Shown here: positions 7,343 through 15,855 of the stretch, one piece after another | Layout of the letters: every line of letters begins with the position of its first letter | How positions within the stretch are numbered: position 1 is the stretch's first letter | Assembly: GCA_028875335.1 (NCBI GenBank) | Contig: JAPPEF010000112.1 | Location: 1-39,888, forward strand | Source of the DNA: Gemmatimonadota bacterium | GTDB taxonomy: Bacteria; Latescibacterota; UBA2968; UBA8231 | Reading direction: 5' to 3' | DNA: 39,888 bases | The notes under the pieces: generated by a model | Databases searched by the model: none | What the model saw: only the letters and a program-made list of their open reading frames with translations | Told to the model about the DNA's origin: nothing | Position numbers and translations under genes: made by a program

Positions 7343-9457
7343 TTGACTGTTACGGCCGTCTTCAGTTCACGCGCCGCGTTCTACGAACAATTGCATTGCC
7401 GCTACCAGCGCCGCGAGTTCGATAACTGGCAGGTCTGGGGCGGCAACCTGACCATTGGAATCGACGGTCGGGTTTGCAAGCCGCCCCTCGCTAGGGCCTA
7501 TATCGAACCTGGCAAGACGGCTGCCATTGCCCAGGTGCGCTGCGAGCTTTTCGTCGCCGCCGTTGACCCGCGCGAAGTCCAGCCGGGAGATGTGGATGCG
7601 CGGCTGTGGACCGATGTTGACGGGACCAATGATTACGTGGAGATGCGGCTGCTTGTCGATGAACAGGGCACTCCCCTCCTCGCTGGCAATAACCTCGTCT
7701 TTGAGTCGGCAGCTTTCGCGCTTGGGCGTACGGGCACCTTCAACTATGCGGTGGAATTTTCCGCCGACAGCTACGCCGAGGCTGGGCGCAAGGAGTGGAT
7801 CAGCCTCAACGATCTAGCTGAAAACCGCGACGGGGTCGTCGTCGTCAGCCCGGAGTGGGTGCGCAAGGGACCGACGATCTCCGAGGTGTGCGTGCGCAAG
7901 GTCGGAGCCGAGGTCGAGGGAGGCTGCTTCCGCTCCGGCCGGTTCGCCGAACTGACGCGGCGCTTAGAAGACATACCTGCCGACGTGATCTACTTGCTGC
8001 CCTTCTTCCGCCCGGGTTTTGCGGACCTGCACACCGGCGCGGACGTGCGCAAGGGTGCCCTCGGCAGCGTCTATGCGGTACAGGATTTTTTCCAGATTGA
8101 ACCCGAGCTAGTCTCGCCGACTGCAGAAGTGGATTGGGAGGCGCTGGTGGCGGAAAGTTTCGTGCTCCCAAACGAGATGGAAGGTCTCGCCGGACTGTCA
8201 GCACCCCAAGTAGAAAAGGCACTCGGACGCGAAGCCTTCGTCCAACTCGTCGGTCGCGCTGAGTTGCGGGTGCTGACTAGGAAGGCACACGCTCTCGCCA
8301 AGAAGGTCATATTCGACTTGGTCCTGATGCAGAGCAGCCGCGACTGTCCGCTGATCGCCGAGCATCCCGAGTGGTATCTGCGCGACGAGCGCGGGGTGCC
8401 GCAAATCCACCAGATCGCTTGGCTGGTCTATTCGGACGTGGCGCTCTTCGACTTGGTTTACAATCGGCCGTTACAAGAGTACCTACTGGAGATTGCCCCG
8501 TATTGGATTGAGCAATGCGGATTCGATGGGGTGCGCATCGACGCCAGTCAGACCATCGACCGGCCCTTTCTCAAAAAGCTCAAGAACCGCATTCAAGCTG
8601 TAGCACCCGAGGCGTTGGTGTTGGGCGAGACGCTGTGCCCGCTGACGGAGGCAGTGGACGTCCCGGCAGATATGATCTACGCGCTCTTAGTTGACTATCA
8701 CCGCGACGTCGAGCACGCCCAACCCCTCATCGATTTCCTAGAGGAGATGCATCGCACCTTCGCGGCGGGCACCGTGGCCATGGCCTACTTTGAAAATCAC
8801 GACAGCCCGCGCGCCACCCAAGTGTGGCACGAGCGGTTCTGGGAACTCTTGCGCTGCGACGAGCAGGCGCGGGACTACTGGCAGGGCCTCACCTGTCCCA
8901 TCCAGCTAGGAGACTGGGCGTTGCTGATGGCCCTGCTCAAGAATTTGCAGGCCGCCTTGATTGACTGTTCGGCCGGCTCGGCTTCTGGGTGCAATCTGAC
9001 GCGGGGTTTGGAGTTGGGCAGCGAGTGGGGTGAAGAAGCGCGCACCGACTTTGAAAACGAGACCCTCCTGCACTTCGATTGGGCCGCGCGCGAGCCGCAC
9101 GCCAGCCTAGCAAGGGCCTACGAGCGTCTTTTCGCACTGCAAAAGGAATGGCCAGAATTTTGCAACGGAGAGGTGTACTTCCACCGCAACGAATTTGCAG
9201 GCGGCGACCCAGACGACCGCATTCTGGCATACGTGCGCTATACTGAGCGGGGCGCGCTTTTAGTGGTGCACAACTTCGATCCGCTCACCGTGCGGAAGGC
9301 GTTCTACCATTTCGATTATTTACCGCAGTCGCCCACATCGCGCCAAAAGTGCTTCGACACGTACGAAGCTCTTGCAATGGAGGCTATACCCGCCAGTGAG
9401 GAGATCTCAGAGGTCAGCCTCATGCCATTGCAGACGCAGGTGTGGCGACTTTACTGA
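7343..9457 (+). CDS. GH13 alpha-amylase superfamily enzyme, GlgE-like architecture
   Basis: A 704-aa intracellular glycoside hydrolase or transglycosidase. The GH13 catalytic triad is readable: nucleophile D400 in GVRIDAS, acid/base E429 in LGETL, and the NHD triplet at 485-487 in FENHDS. Residues 1-165 form a separate beta-rich domain, and EHPEWYLRDERG (about 345-356) recalls GlgE-type maltosyltransferases. A glycan-building role (maltosyl or glucosyl transfer) is possible, but GlgE lacks a normal NHD motif, so the subfamily is unresolved. There is no ATG near the N-terminus. A TTG at 7343 has GGAGAG (7331-7336) at ideal spacing. The next gene starts 24 bases downstream. Confidence 0.85.
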   Translation: MTVTAVFSSRAAFYEQLHCRYQRREFDNWQVWGGNLTIGIDGRVCKPPLARAYIEPGKTAAIAQVRCELFVAAVDPREVQPGDVDARLWTDVDGTNDYVEMRLLVDEQGTPLLAGNNLVFESAAFALGRTGTFNYAVEFSADSYAEAGRKEWISLNDLAENRDGVVVVSPEWVRKGPTISEVCVRKVGAEVEGGCFRSGRFAELTRRLEDIPADVIYLLPFFRPGFADLHTGADVRKGALGSVYAVQDFFQIEPELVSPTAEVDWEALVAESFVLPNEMEGLAGLSAPQVEKALGREAFVQLVGRAELRVLTRKAHALAKKVIFDLVLMQSSRDCPLIAEHPEWYLRDERGVPQIHQIAWLVYSDVALFDLVYNRPLQEYLLEIAPYWIEQCGFDGVRIDASQTIDRPFLKKLKNRIQAVAPEALVLGETLCPLTEAVDVPADMIYALLVDYHRDVEHAQPLIDFLEEMHRTFAAGTVAMAYFENHDSPRATQVWHERFWELLRCDEQARDYWQGLTCPIQLGDWALLMALLKNLQAALIDCSAGSASGCNLTRGLELGSEWGEEARTDFENETLLHFDWAAREPHASLARAYERLFALQKEWPEFCNGEVYFHRNEFAGGDPDDRILAYVRYTERGALLVVHNFDPLTVRKAFYHFDYLPQSPTSRQKCFDTYEALAMEAIPASEEISEVSLMPLQTQVWRLY

Positions 9458-9481
9458 ACCTAAACCAAGAGGAGTACGAAC

Positions 9482-10288
9482 ATGGCAAAAATAGGCGCAA
9501 TTCACTACAACTGGCCCGGCTGCGACTTAGAAGGCTTCGCCCGGCGGGCCAGCGAAATCGGCTATCGGTACTGCGAGTTGCAGATCCGCGATATCTGGGA
9601 TGGCGAGTCCAAAAACGGCGAGCAGGCGGCCGCAGCCACGCGCGAATTATTGGCCAAATACGGGATGCAAGCCTCGGCAGTCGCGGCCGGCAACGACTTC
9701 CTGCAAGCCGATCCCCGCGACTTGGACGCGCAAATCGAGCGCTACCGCTACGTCTGCCAAATCATTCCCATAACCGGCACGGACATCGTGCGCTCGGATG
9801 GCGGCTGGAACCGCAACGGCGACGTCCCAGAGGAGCAGTGGGACGCCATGATGCTCGAAGCCTTCAAGCGCTGCGCCGATTTTCTCGAAGAGTACGACGT
9901 GCGGATCGCCCTCGACAACCACGGAATTTCCACCAACGACGGCGACTGGCAGTTAAGCCTGATCGAGCGCGTTGGCTCGGACCGACTCGGCGTCAATCTG
10001 GATACTATGAACTACCGCTGGTTCGGTCACGAGCTAGATCGAATCGACCACTTCTATGAAATGCTGGCTCCGCACGTGTTCCACACCCACATGAAGGACG
10101 GAACCGGCTCGCGGCAGAATTACAAGGGATCGGCATTGGGCGAAGGCGAGATCCACCTCGACCACGCGGTCCAGTGCCTCAAGGCGGCTGGCTACGACGG
10201 GGCTTGGACGGCTGAATACGAAGGCCCGGAGACCGAGGGACAGGTGGGATACGAGAAGTGCTACCAGTGGCTGGTGGCGAACGTCTGA
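9482..10288 (+). CDS. Sugar phosphate isomerase/epimerase-like TIM-barrel protein
   Basis: A 268-aa protein of the xylose-isomerase-like TIM barrel family (AP_endonuc_2). Candidate metal ligands sit at strand ends in the usual order: a Glu early on (RYCELQIRDIW), Asp/His in IALDNHGIS, Asp in LGVNLDTMN, His pairs in HVFHTHMKD, and a final Glu in WTAEYEGPE. Members isomerise or epimerise keto-sugars, inosose or tagatose-type substrates with a divalent metal. A GAGGAG lies 8 bases before the ATG. It is the last gene of the 5554-10288 group and converges on hrpA. The substrate is unknown. Confidence 0.88.
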   Translation: MAKIGAIHYNWPGCDLEGFARRASEIGYRYCELQIRDIWDGESKNGEQAAAATRELLAKYGMQASAVAAGNDFLQADPRDLDAQIERYRYVCQIIPITGTDIVRSDGGWNRNGDVPEEQWDAMMLEAFKRCADFLEEYDVRIALDNHGISTNDGDWQLSLIERVGSDRLGVNLDTMNYRWFGHELDRIDHFYEMLAPHVFHTHMKDGTGSRQNYKGSALGEGEIHLDHAVQCLKAAGYDGAWTAEYEGPETEGQVGYEKCYQWLVANV

Positions 10289-10296
10289 TCGTCGTT

Positions 10297-10377
10297 CTAC
10301 GCGTGGTTTTTACTGTCCAAGATTTCGGCTAACTCGCGCGCGGTCTGGCAAAGATCGAAGATCAGGGCGCGGATCAC
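10297..10377 (-). CDS. Possible 26-aa peptide coupled to hrpA
   Basis: A GTG at 10377 overlaps the TGA stop of hrpA as GTGA and opens a 26-codon frame ending at TAG (10297-10299). The peptide (IRALIFDLCQTARELAEILD, then SKNHA) is a convincing amphipathic helix, and its codon use matches the neighbours. It could be a real coupled small protein or the tail of a lost gene. HrpA itself seems complete without it. No ribosome site is needed if it is reached by re-initiation. Low confidence because of the size. Confidence 0.3.
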   Translation of the reverse strand: MIRALIFDLCQTARELAEILDSKNHA

Positions 10378-13300
10378 CGGATTTGACGAATCTGCTCGAT
10401 TTTCTTGTCGAGCCGCTTGGGAGAGATCGGGTGGGCGGTACCCAACTCCTGGGCGAAGACCGAGACGCGATATTCTTCCAGCATCCAGCGCAATTCCTCG
10501 ATTTGGCTCGCTCGCTCGGGCGAATTGGTCTCCCCGGCGAGCTTTTCCAACTGGTTCTGGTACATCTCGATCAACTCGGCTTTCTGTGCGTCCTTGCGCG
10601 GATCGGTCGCGGCGCGTTCGGCGCGCACCTCGACGGCTTTTAGATAGCGGAGCAAGTGGCTGAGATGGTAGAAGGGGACGCGGGCGAGGAAGTCGTCGGG
10701 CAGTAGCCGCTCCAAGTCCGCGTCCAGCCCGCGATAGGACCGGCCTGAGAGGAGAATTTCGCGGCGGGCTTCGAGGAGGCTATCGACCAAGGAGATGAAG
10801 CGCGGGGCCAAGCCGCGCAGCCGCTGCTTGGCCTGCACCAGCACGGCGTCGAAATCCTCTTGGCGCAGGGGTAGAATTTGCTCGCGGTGGAAGAGATAGC
10901 GCTCGAGATGTTCAAATGCTTGGATGCGCAGTTCTAGGGAACTGCCTTGATAGCGCGCCTTGAACTGCGCCAACTCTTGGAGCTCGCGCTGGAGCCAAGC
11001 CAGTTCGTCGCGGAGGGCGAGGGCGCAAAGGCCGAAAAAACCCTCCCGCGAGCGAATTTCGGCTTCGGAGCGACTTTTGTAGAGCCGCAGCGACACGCCG
11101 CCTTCGTCGCAGCGGAGGCCAGGCCACCCATAAAGCGGTACTCCACCCGCTTGGGTAACCTCTATTCGTTCGGGCAGATCGCCGAAATCCCAAGTAGTTA
11201 TCCCTTCCCGTTCCCACTGTTGGGCCGCCTTTTTCCAAGCGTCTAGTTCAACCGGGGTATCGTGCTGTTCGAGGCGTTGGGTCAGTTGTTGCAAATCGCG
11301 GCCGGCCGCGACGGATTGATCGTTGGTTCCTTGGATATCGACGCGCATCTTGAGATGGTCGGGCAAGTCATCGGCGTTCCAGTCCGACGCTTGGATTTGG
11401 ATATGGTAGTGCCGGCGGATGTGATCCTGCAGAGACTCCAAAAAAGTGGGATGCGTCGGTTTGAGATCGGCGGCAATGCTCTGGGCTTTTGCGGGAATCG
11501 GCACCAGTTGCTTGCGGATGGACTTAGGCAACGAGCGCAGCAGGATGGTGATTTTCTCTTCGAGCAGGCCCGGTACTAACCATTCGAGTATTTCTGGATC
11601 GACGGCGTGGGCTAGCTTGTAGGGCAATTTGACGGTGATGCCGTCCTCGTCTTGCCCCGGGCGATAGGCGTAGCTGAGGGCTAATTTATTGCCGTCGAGA
11701 TCGAGTGCGTCTGGGAAGGTCTGCTGGTCGAAATCGGTGCGAGTGGTGCCGAGCAAATCTTCCTCTTCCATCATCAGGAAGTCGTCGGCCTTGTCTTTGA
11801 GGAACCGATTGAGGTCGGGTAGAGAGGAAACATTGTCGAGGTACTGGGAGTAAAAGCGGGCGGCGGCCTCTTCGACGTGGACATCGGCCAAACCGCGGGC
11901 GCGGGTCTGCCAAGTTTCGATCTTCTGACACAGACGAATGTTGTGCGCGAGAAACTTGTGCGGAGTATGCACCGTCCCAGGCACCAACGCCTCGCGGATG
12001 AATATCTCGGTGGCCTCGCGGGCGTTGATGCGGCTGTACGGGATGCGGCGGCTGAGTACTTCGAGGCCGTAGAGGGTCAGCTTTTCCCGCACCAGCACCC
12101 GCCCCGAGCGCGCGTTGAAGTAGGGTTGGTCGTACGAAGCGCGGCACAGGTGGCTGCCTAGCTCAGCGAGCCATTCGGGCTGGATGCGAGCGACGGTACG
12201 GGCGAACAGGCGCGAGGTCTCGACGATCTCGGCCGCGACCAGCCAACCGGGGGGGTCGCTCTCGACTGGCTTCTTGACCTTGTTGGAGCGAAAGAGTCCC
12301 GAGCCGGGAAAAATCATCACCTCGCGACTGCGCGCTGCCTGATAGATATTGCCCTCCTCTTGGCGCGCCACACTCGAAAGTAGGCCGGTGAGTACCGCGC
12401 GGTGGATCGCGTCGTACCCGGCGGGTTTTCTATTAAAGCGGAAGCCTTTTATCTCATTCAGTGTCTCGCGGATCTGCGCGTGGATGTCGCGCCATTCGCG
12501 CATCCGCATGTAGGAGAGGTAGTGCGCCTTGCAGAATTTGCGGAGTTGGTTCTGCGAGGCGCTTTCCACTTTGTCGTGGTACGCGTTCCAAATGTTGAGA
12601 TAGGCTAGGAAATCGGAATTTTTGTCGTGGAACTGGCGGTGCATTTGGTCGGCCGCATCCTGCTCTTCCAAGGGCCGCTCGCGCGGATCTTGGATACTGA
12701 TGGCCGCGGCGATGACGAGCACTTCGGACAGGGCTTGCTCCTCGCGGGCTTGGAGCAGCATCCGCGAGACCGTGGGGTCGATGGGCAGGCGCGCCATGGC
12801 GCGGCCAATGGGAGTGAGTGCGCGGTTTTCGTCGAGGGCGTTGAGTTGGCTCAGGAGTTGAAAACCGCCGGCGATGGCGGCTTTTGCAGGAGGGTCAATG
12901 AAGGGGAACGCCTCAATGTCCCCTAGCTTGAGATTGATCATCCGCAGGATGACCTCGGCGAGATTGGCGCGCTGGATCTCGGGCTGGGTGTATTCGGGGC
13001 GCGAGAGAAAGTCCTGCTCCGAGTAAAGGCGAATGCACACCCCGTCCGCGACCCGCCCACAACGCCCCTCCCGTTGGCGGGCGCTGCTCTGCGAAATCGG
13101 TTCGATCGGCAGGCGCTGGGTGTGCGTGCGGGGATTGTAGCGCGACAGGCGCGCCAAGCCCGTATCCACGACGTAGCGGATGCGGGGAATGGTCAGCGAA
13201 GTCTCGGCGATATTGGTGGCCAACACCACGCGCCGACGGTCCCCCGGGGCGAATACGCGCTGCTGCTCCCCGGCGGTTAGGCGGCCAAACAGCGGCAAAA

Positions 13301-14255
13301 TCTCGATCCCGCGCAACTTGCGCCCTTCGAGCCGCTCGCGGGTTTCGCGGATATCGCGCTCGGACGGCAGAAAGACTAAGAGGTCGCCTTCCCTCGACAT
13401 GCGCAAAATTTCGTCCACCGCGCTGGTGGTCGCATCCAAATACGTGTAGTCACCGCGGTCCTGCAGAATCTCATCGAGTGGCCAGTAGCGGACCTCGACC
13501 GGGAACATCCGGCCCGAAACCTCAATGACCGGGGCGTCGTCAAAGGCCCGAGAGAAGGTTTCGGTGTCGATGGTAGCCGAGGTGATGACGATCTTGAGAT
13601 CGGGCCGCTTGCGGCGGAGAAGCCGTAGATAGCCGAGTAAAAAGTCAATATTGAGACTGCGCTCGTGGGCCTCATCCACGATAATGGTGTCGTATTCGAG
13701 CAGGTCGGGGTCGGTCTGGGTCTCGGCCAGCAGCATGCCGTCGGTCATGACCTTGATGCAGGTCTCGGGCGCAGTCTGGTCGCGGAAGCGGATTTTGCAG
13801 CCGATATCGCGGCCGTAGGTCACCTTGAGTTCTTCGGCCACGCGCTGAGCAATGGAAAGAGCGGCGACGCGGCGCGGCTGCGTGACGGCAATGCGGCCGG
13901 CCTCGCCCCGGCCAGCCTCCAAGCAGATTTTGGGCAATTGCGTACTCTTGCCCGATCCGGTCTCACCCGCGACGACGACGACGGGGTGCGCCTTGATCGC
14001 CGCGAGGATTTCGTCCCTGCGATCGCTGATGGGCAGGGCAGGTGAGTAGGTGGGATTTGGGCGGTTTTTGCGTCGACGTTCGCGCAGACGAGCGGAACTG
14101 CGCGCTTGGTCCAGGAGGCGTTCGATTTCTTTCGAATCGAGGCGACCACGACGCCTCAGACGTCGTTCGAGGCGCACCCGATCTTGGAGCATGCACTGAG
14201 GCAGGAGGGTTTTAAGCGCAGTGATTGGGTGGAGTTTGGTAGGCGATTGATTCAA
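10374..14255 (-). CDS. hrpA: ATP-dependent RNA helicase HrpA (DEAH box)
   Basis: A 1293-aa DExH/DEAH helicase with family motifs in order: Walker A GETGSGKS (97-104), TQPRRVAA (about 125-132), DEAH (194-197), the SAT motif in VITSATIDTE, and QREGRCGRV of motif VI. The helicase-associated and OB-fold regions follow, and a long C-terminal part specific to bacterial HrpA ends in the conserved AQELGTAHPISPKRLDKKIE. Length is normal (E. coli HrpA is about 1300 aa). HrpA remodels RNA and helps rescue stalled ribosomes. The start is uncertain: the TTG at 14255 is used because the segment upstream of the ATG at 14192 resembles the E. coli N-terminus. It has no clear ribosome site. Confidence 0.95.
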   Translation of the reverse strand: MNQSPTKLHPITALKTLLPQCMLQDRVRLERRLRRRGRLDSKEIERLLDQARSSARLRERRRKNRPNPTYSPALPISDRRDEILAAIKAHPVVVVAGETGSGKSTQLPKICLEAGRGEAGRIAVTQPRRVAALSIAQRVAEELKVTYGRDIGCKIRFRDQTAPETCIKVMTDGMLLAETQTDPDLLEYDTIIVDEAHERSLNIDFLLGYLRLLRRKRPDLKIVITSATIDTETFSRAFDDAPVIEVSGRMFPVEVRYWPLDEILQDRGDYTYLDATTSAVDEILRMSREGDLLVFLPSERDIRETRERLEGRKLRGIEILPLFGRLTAGEQQRVFAPGDRRRVVLATNIAETSLTIPRIRYVVDTGLARLSRYNPRTHTQRLPIEPISQSSARQREGRCGRVADGVCIRLYSEQDFLSRPEYTQPEIQRANLAEVILRMINLKLGDIEAFPFIDPPAKAAIAGGFQLLSQLNALDENRALTPIGRAMARLPIDPTVSRMLLQAREEQALSEVLVIAAAISIQDPRERPLEEQDAADQMHRQFHDKNSDFLAYLNIWNAYHDKVESASQNQLRKFCKAHYLSYMRMREWRDIHAQIRETLNEIKGFRFNRKPAGYDAIHRAVLTGLLSSVARQEEGNIYQAARSREVMIFPGSGLFRSNKVKKPVESDPPGWLVAAEIVETSRLFARTVARIQPEWLAELGSHLCRASYDQPYFNARSGRVLVREKLTLYGLEVLSRRIPYSRINAREATEIFIREALVPGTVHTPHKFLAHNIRLCQKIETWQTRARGLADVHVEEAAARFYSQYLDNVSSLPDLNRFLKDKADDFLMMEEEDLLGTTRTDFDQQTFPDALDLDGNKLALSYAYRPGQDEDGITVKLPYKLAHAVDPEILEWLVPGLLEEKITILLRSLPKSIRKQLVPIPAKAQSIAADLKPTHPTFLESLQDHIRRHYHIQIQASDWNADDLPDHLKMRVDIQGTNDQSVAAGRDLQQLTQRLEQHDTPVELDAWKKAAQQWEREGITTWDFGDLPERIEVTQAGGVPLYGWPGLRCDEGGVSLRLYKSRSEAEIRSREGFFGLCALALRDELAWLQRELQELAQFKARYQGSSLELRIQAFEHLERYLFHREQILPLRQEDFDAVLVQAKQRLRGLAPRFISLVDSLLEARREILLSGRSYRGLDADLERLLPDDFLARVPFYHLSHLLRYLKAVEVRAERAATDPRKDAQKAELIEMYQNQLEKLAGETNSPERASQIEELRWMLEEYRVSVFAQELGTAHPISPKRLDKKIEQIRQIR

Positions 14256-14454
14256 AATTTACAAGAGGTTACGGCATTTGTATCAGCGCATAAAATGTAC
14301 GGTAGGGGCCGCATGGTGGCAACTATGTGGGGGGTATTACTTTTATCTAACGACCAAAGATGGCTCGGAGCCAGACCGCATCGTCGCTCAGCTCAGGGAC
14401 GACGAATGATCACCGCCGTTGATACATGTTCAGATGGCCTCTAGCGCGGCCTAC
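14256..14454. other. Intergenic region between amidohydrolase and hrpA
   Basis: These 199 bases are more AT-rich than the flanking genes and hold no supportable gene. They contain the candidate hrpA promoter (14294-14322). A 6-bp inverted repeat (TCGTCG...CGACGA, around 14383-14407) lies near the end of the amidohydrolase gene, without a T run. Confidence 0.5.
14294..14322 (-). promoter_or_regulatory. Candidate sigma70-type promoter of hrpA
   Basis: On the minus strand TTGCCA (14317-14322), a 17-base spacer and TACATT (14294-14299) form a plausible promoter. Transcription would begin near 14287, about 30 bases before the TTG start of hrpA. This supports hrpA being transcribed separately from the amidohydrolase. 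Confidence 0.5.
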
Positions 14455-15723
14455 TCAGGCGTCCGTGCGCCACAGGCGCGGCACGGGGCTGGTGGCTTGG
14501 CGTTCGGGCAGGTGCCAGTATTCGGCCTCGGGCGGGACCTCTTGCAAGTGCGGGCAGGTCATGCCGTGGCGGTCCCACACCACCTCGCCCGCGCGCAAAG
14601 TCAGCGCGCATTCGAGGCGGTGCTGGGCTTCGATGCAGGCCCAGCCGCAGTCGCGAAAGTAGAAGTTGCCCTCCAAGACACCTAGCACGGCGACGTCGGC
14701 CTCAGAGCCGGGCGTCAAAGTCCCCAACTCGGGCCGGCGGATGGCGCTGGCGGGCGTGACGGTGGAGCGGTAGATCACTTCCTGTAAGGACATGTTCATG
14801 GCCAAGCACTTGGACATGGTGTCGAGCATGGAGTGAACGTGGCCGTTGATATTGCCCATGTGCAGGTCGGTGCTGATCGAATCGGGCGGGAAGCCGTCGG
14901 CAATGGCCGGCATGGCGGCGCGATACCAGAAGCTGGCCGCCCCGTGCCCAAGGTCGAAGTGGATGCCCCGCTCGCGCGCCTCGCGCATGTAGTCGTACAC
15001 CGTGCCGTCTTCATTGACGACGGGGAACTGGCGGGCAAAGACGTGGGTGTGGATGTCGCCAGGGCGCAGGTGCTTGAGGATGAGGTCGGGGTAAGAGCGC
15101 TCGGGCGGGCGCGGCCAAAAGTCAACCATCACCGGCATTTTACAGCGCTCGCCGGCCTCGACGGCCGCGTCAACCGAGGCCCAAGGAGGGTGCTCGTCGT
15201 CAAAGGGTTTGGTGGTCCAATAGTGGGCGGTTTTGATGCCGACGCACACATCGTCGTGGGCTGCGGCCATCTCGGCTGCCTGCTGCGGGTCGAGGTTGGC
15301 GACGACTTGTTCGGGAGGGCCCATGCCCGGGGCGGCGATGTTGACGTAGGCGAACATGCGGATCTTGGAGTGGTCGATCACCGTCTCGCGGAAGTGCTCA
15401 AACTCCTCGGCCCCGGCCGTGCCCGTATCGACGCAGGTGGTTACACCCTCTTTGAGAAAGTGGGCATCGGCGTGGAGACTGCCCACCAACCCGCCCGATT
15501 GGCGGGGGCGGGTATGATACGTATGGACGTGGATGTCGAGCAGGCCCGGCACGACGACGAGATTGCCCACATCGATGACGCGGTGGGCATCCGCTGGGGA
15601 AATGTCCTCTTCAACGCGGGCGATGCGGCCGTCGAGTACGCCGACGTCGGCGACGCCGTTGATGTCGTTGACAGGGTCGATTACGTGGCCGCCTTTGAGT
15701 AGTATTTCGAGCTTGCGGGGCAT
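14455..15723 (-). CDS. Amidohydrolase/deacetylase family metallohydrolase
   Basis: A 422-aa amidohydrolase-superfamily enzyme with the dihydroorotase-like layout: an N-terminal beta-sandwich strand pair (KGGHVIDPVNDI), the metal motif HVH (65-67) after GLLDI, a probable carboxylated bridging lysine K164 in VGIKTAHYW, H225/H227 in GDIHTHVF, and catalytic D286 in ISTDLH. It resembles COG3964 proteins such as the Atu3266-type esterase/deacetylases. At the position where those carry a metal-binding His (MVHxG) this protein appears to have Asp (VMVDFWP, 199-205). It probably hydrolyses an amide, ester or cyclic imide in the cytoplasm. The start at 15723 lacks a clear ribosome site. It is divergent from nfeD. 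Confidence 0.85.
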   Translation of the reverse strand: MPRKLEILLKGGHVIDPVNDINGVADVGVLDGRIARVEEDISPADAHRVIDVGNLVVVPGLLDIHVHTYHTRPRQSGGLVGSLHADAHFLKEGVTTCVDTGTAGAEEFEHFRETVIDHSKIRMFAYVNIAAPGMGPPEQVVANLDPQQAAEMAAAHDDVCVGIKTAHYWTTKPFDDEHPPWASVDAAVEAGERCKMPVMVDFWPRPPERSYPDLILKHLRPGDIHTHVFARQFPVVNEDGTVYDYMREARERGIHFDLGHGAASFWYRAAMPAIADGFPPDSISTDLHMGNINGHVHSMLDTMSKCLAMNMSLQEVIYRSTVTPASAIRRPELGTLTPGSEADVAVLGVLEGNFYFRDCGWACIEAQHRLECALTLRAGEVVWDRHGMTCPHLQEVPPEAEYWHLPERQATSPVPRLWRTDA

Positions 15724-15795
15724 GGTTTTTCGTTTTGGATGTTGGAGTGAAAATCAAAAAGTAGGCTGGGGCAAAAGGAGGGTCAAATGAGGTTG

Positions 15796-15825
15796 TTGAC
15801 AATAGTCAGATACTTAGAGTACAAT
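15796..15825 (+). promoter_or_regulatory. Sigma70-type promoter of the nfeD-floA operon
   Basis: A perfect TTGACA (15796-15801) is separated by 18 bases from TACAAT (15820-15825). The start point would be near 15832, giving a short, very AT-rich leader (TATATTTAATTTAAA) before the ATG at 15856. No ribosome binding site precedes that ATG, so the AT-rich leader may be how translation begins. Confidence 0.65.
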
Positions 15826-15855
15826 TATCGAACTATAGCGTATATTTAATTTAAA

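Noticed and set aside
10297..10377. Frameshift that would extend HrpA
   Set aside because: HrpA ends with its family's normal C-terminus, so the extra helix is not a missing part of it.
14833..15702. 289-codon plus-strand frame opposite the amidohydrolase
   Set aside because: Low-complexity, Gly/Val/Asp-rich translation typical of the antisense of GC-rich genes.
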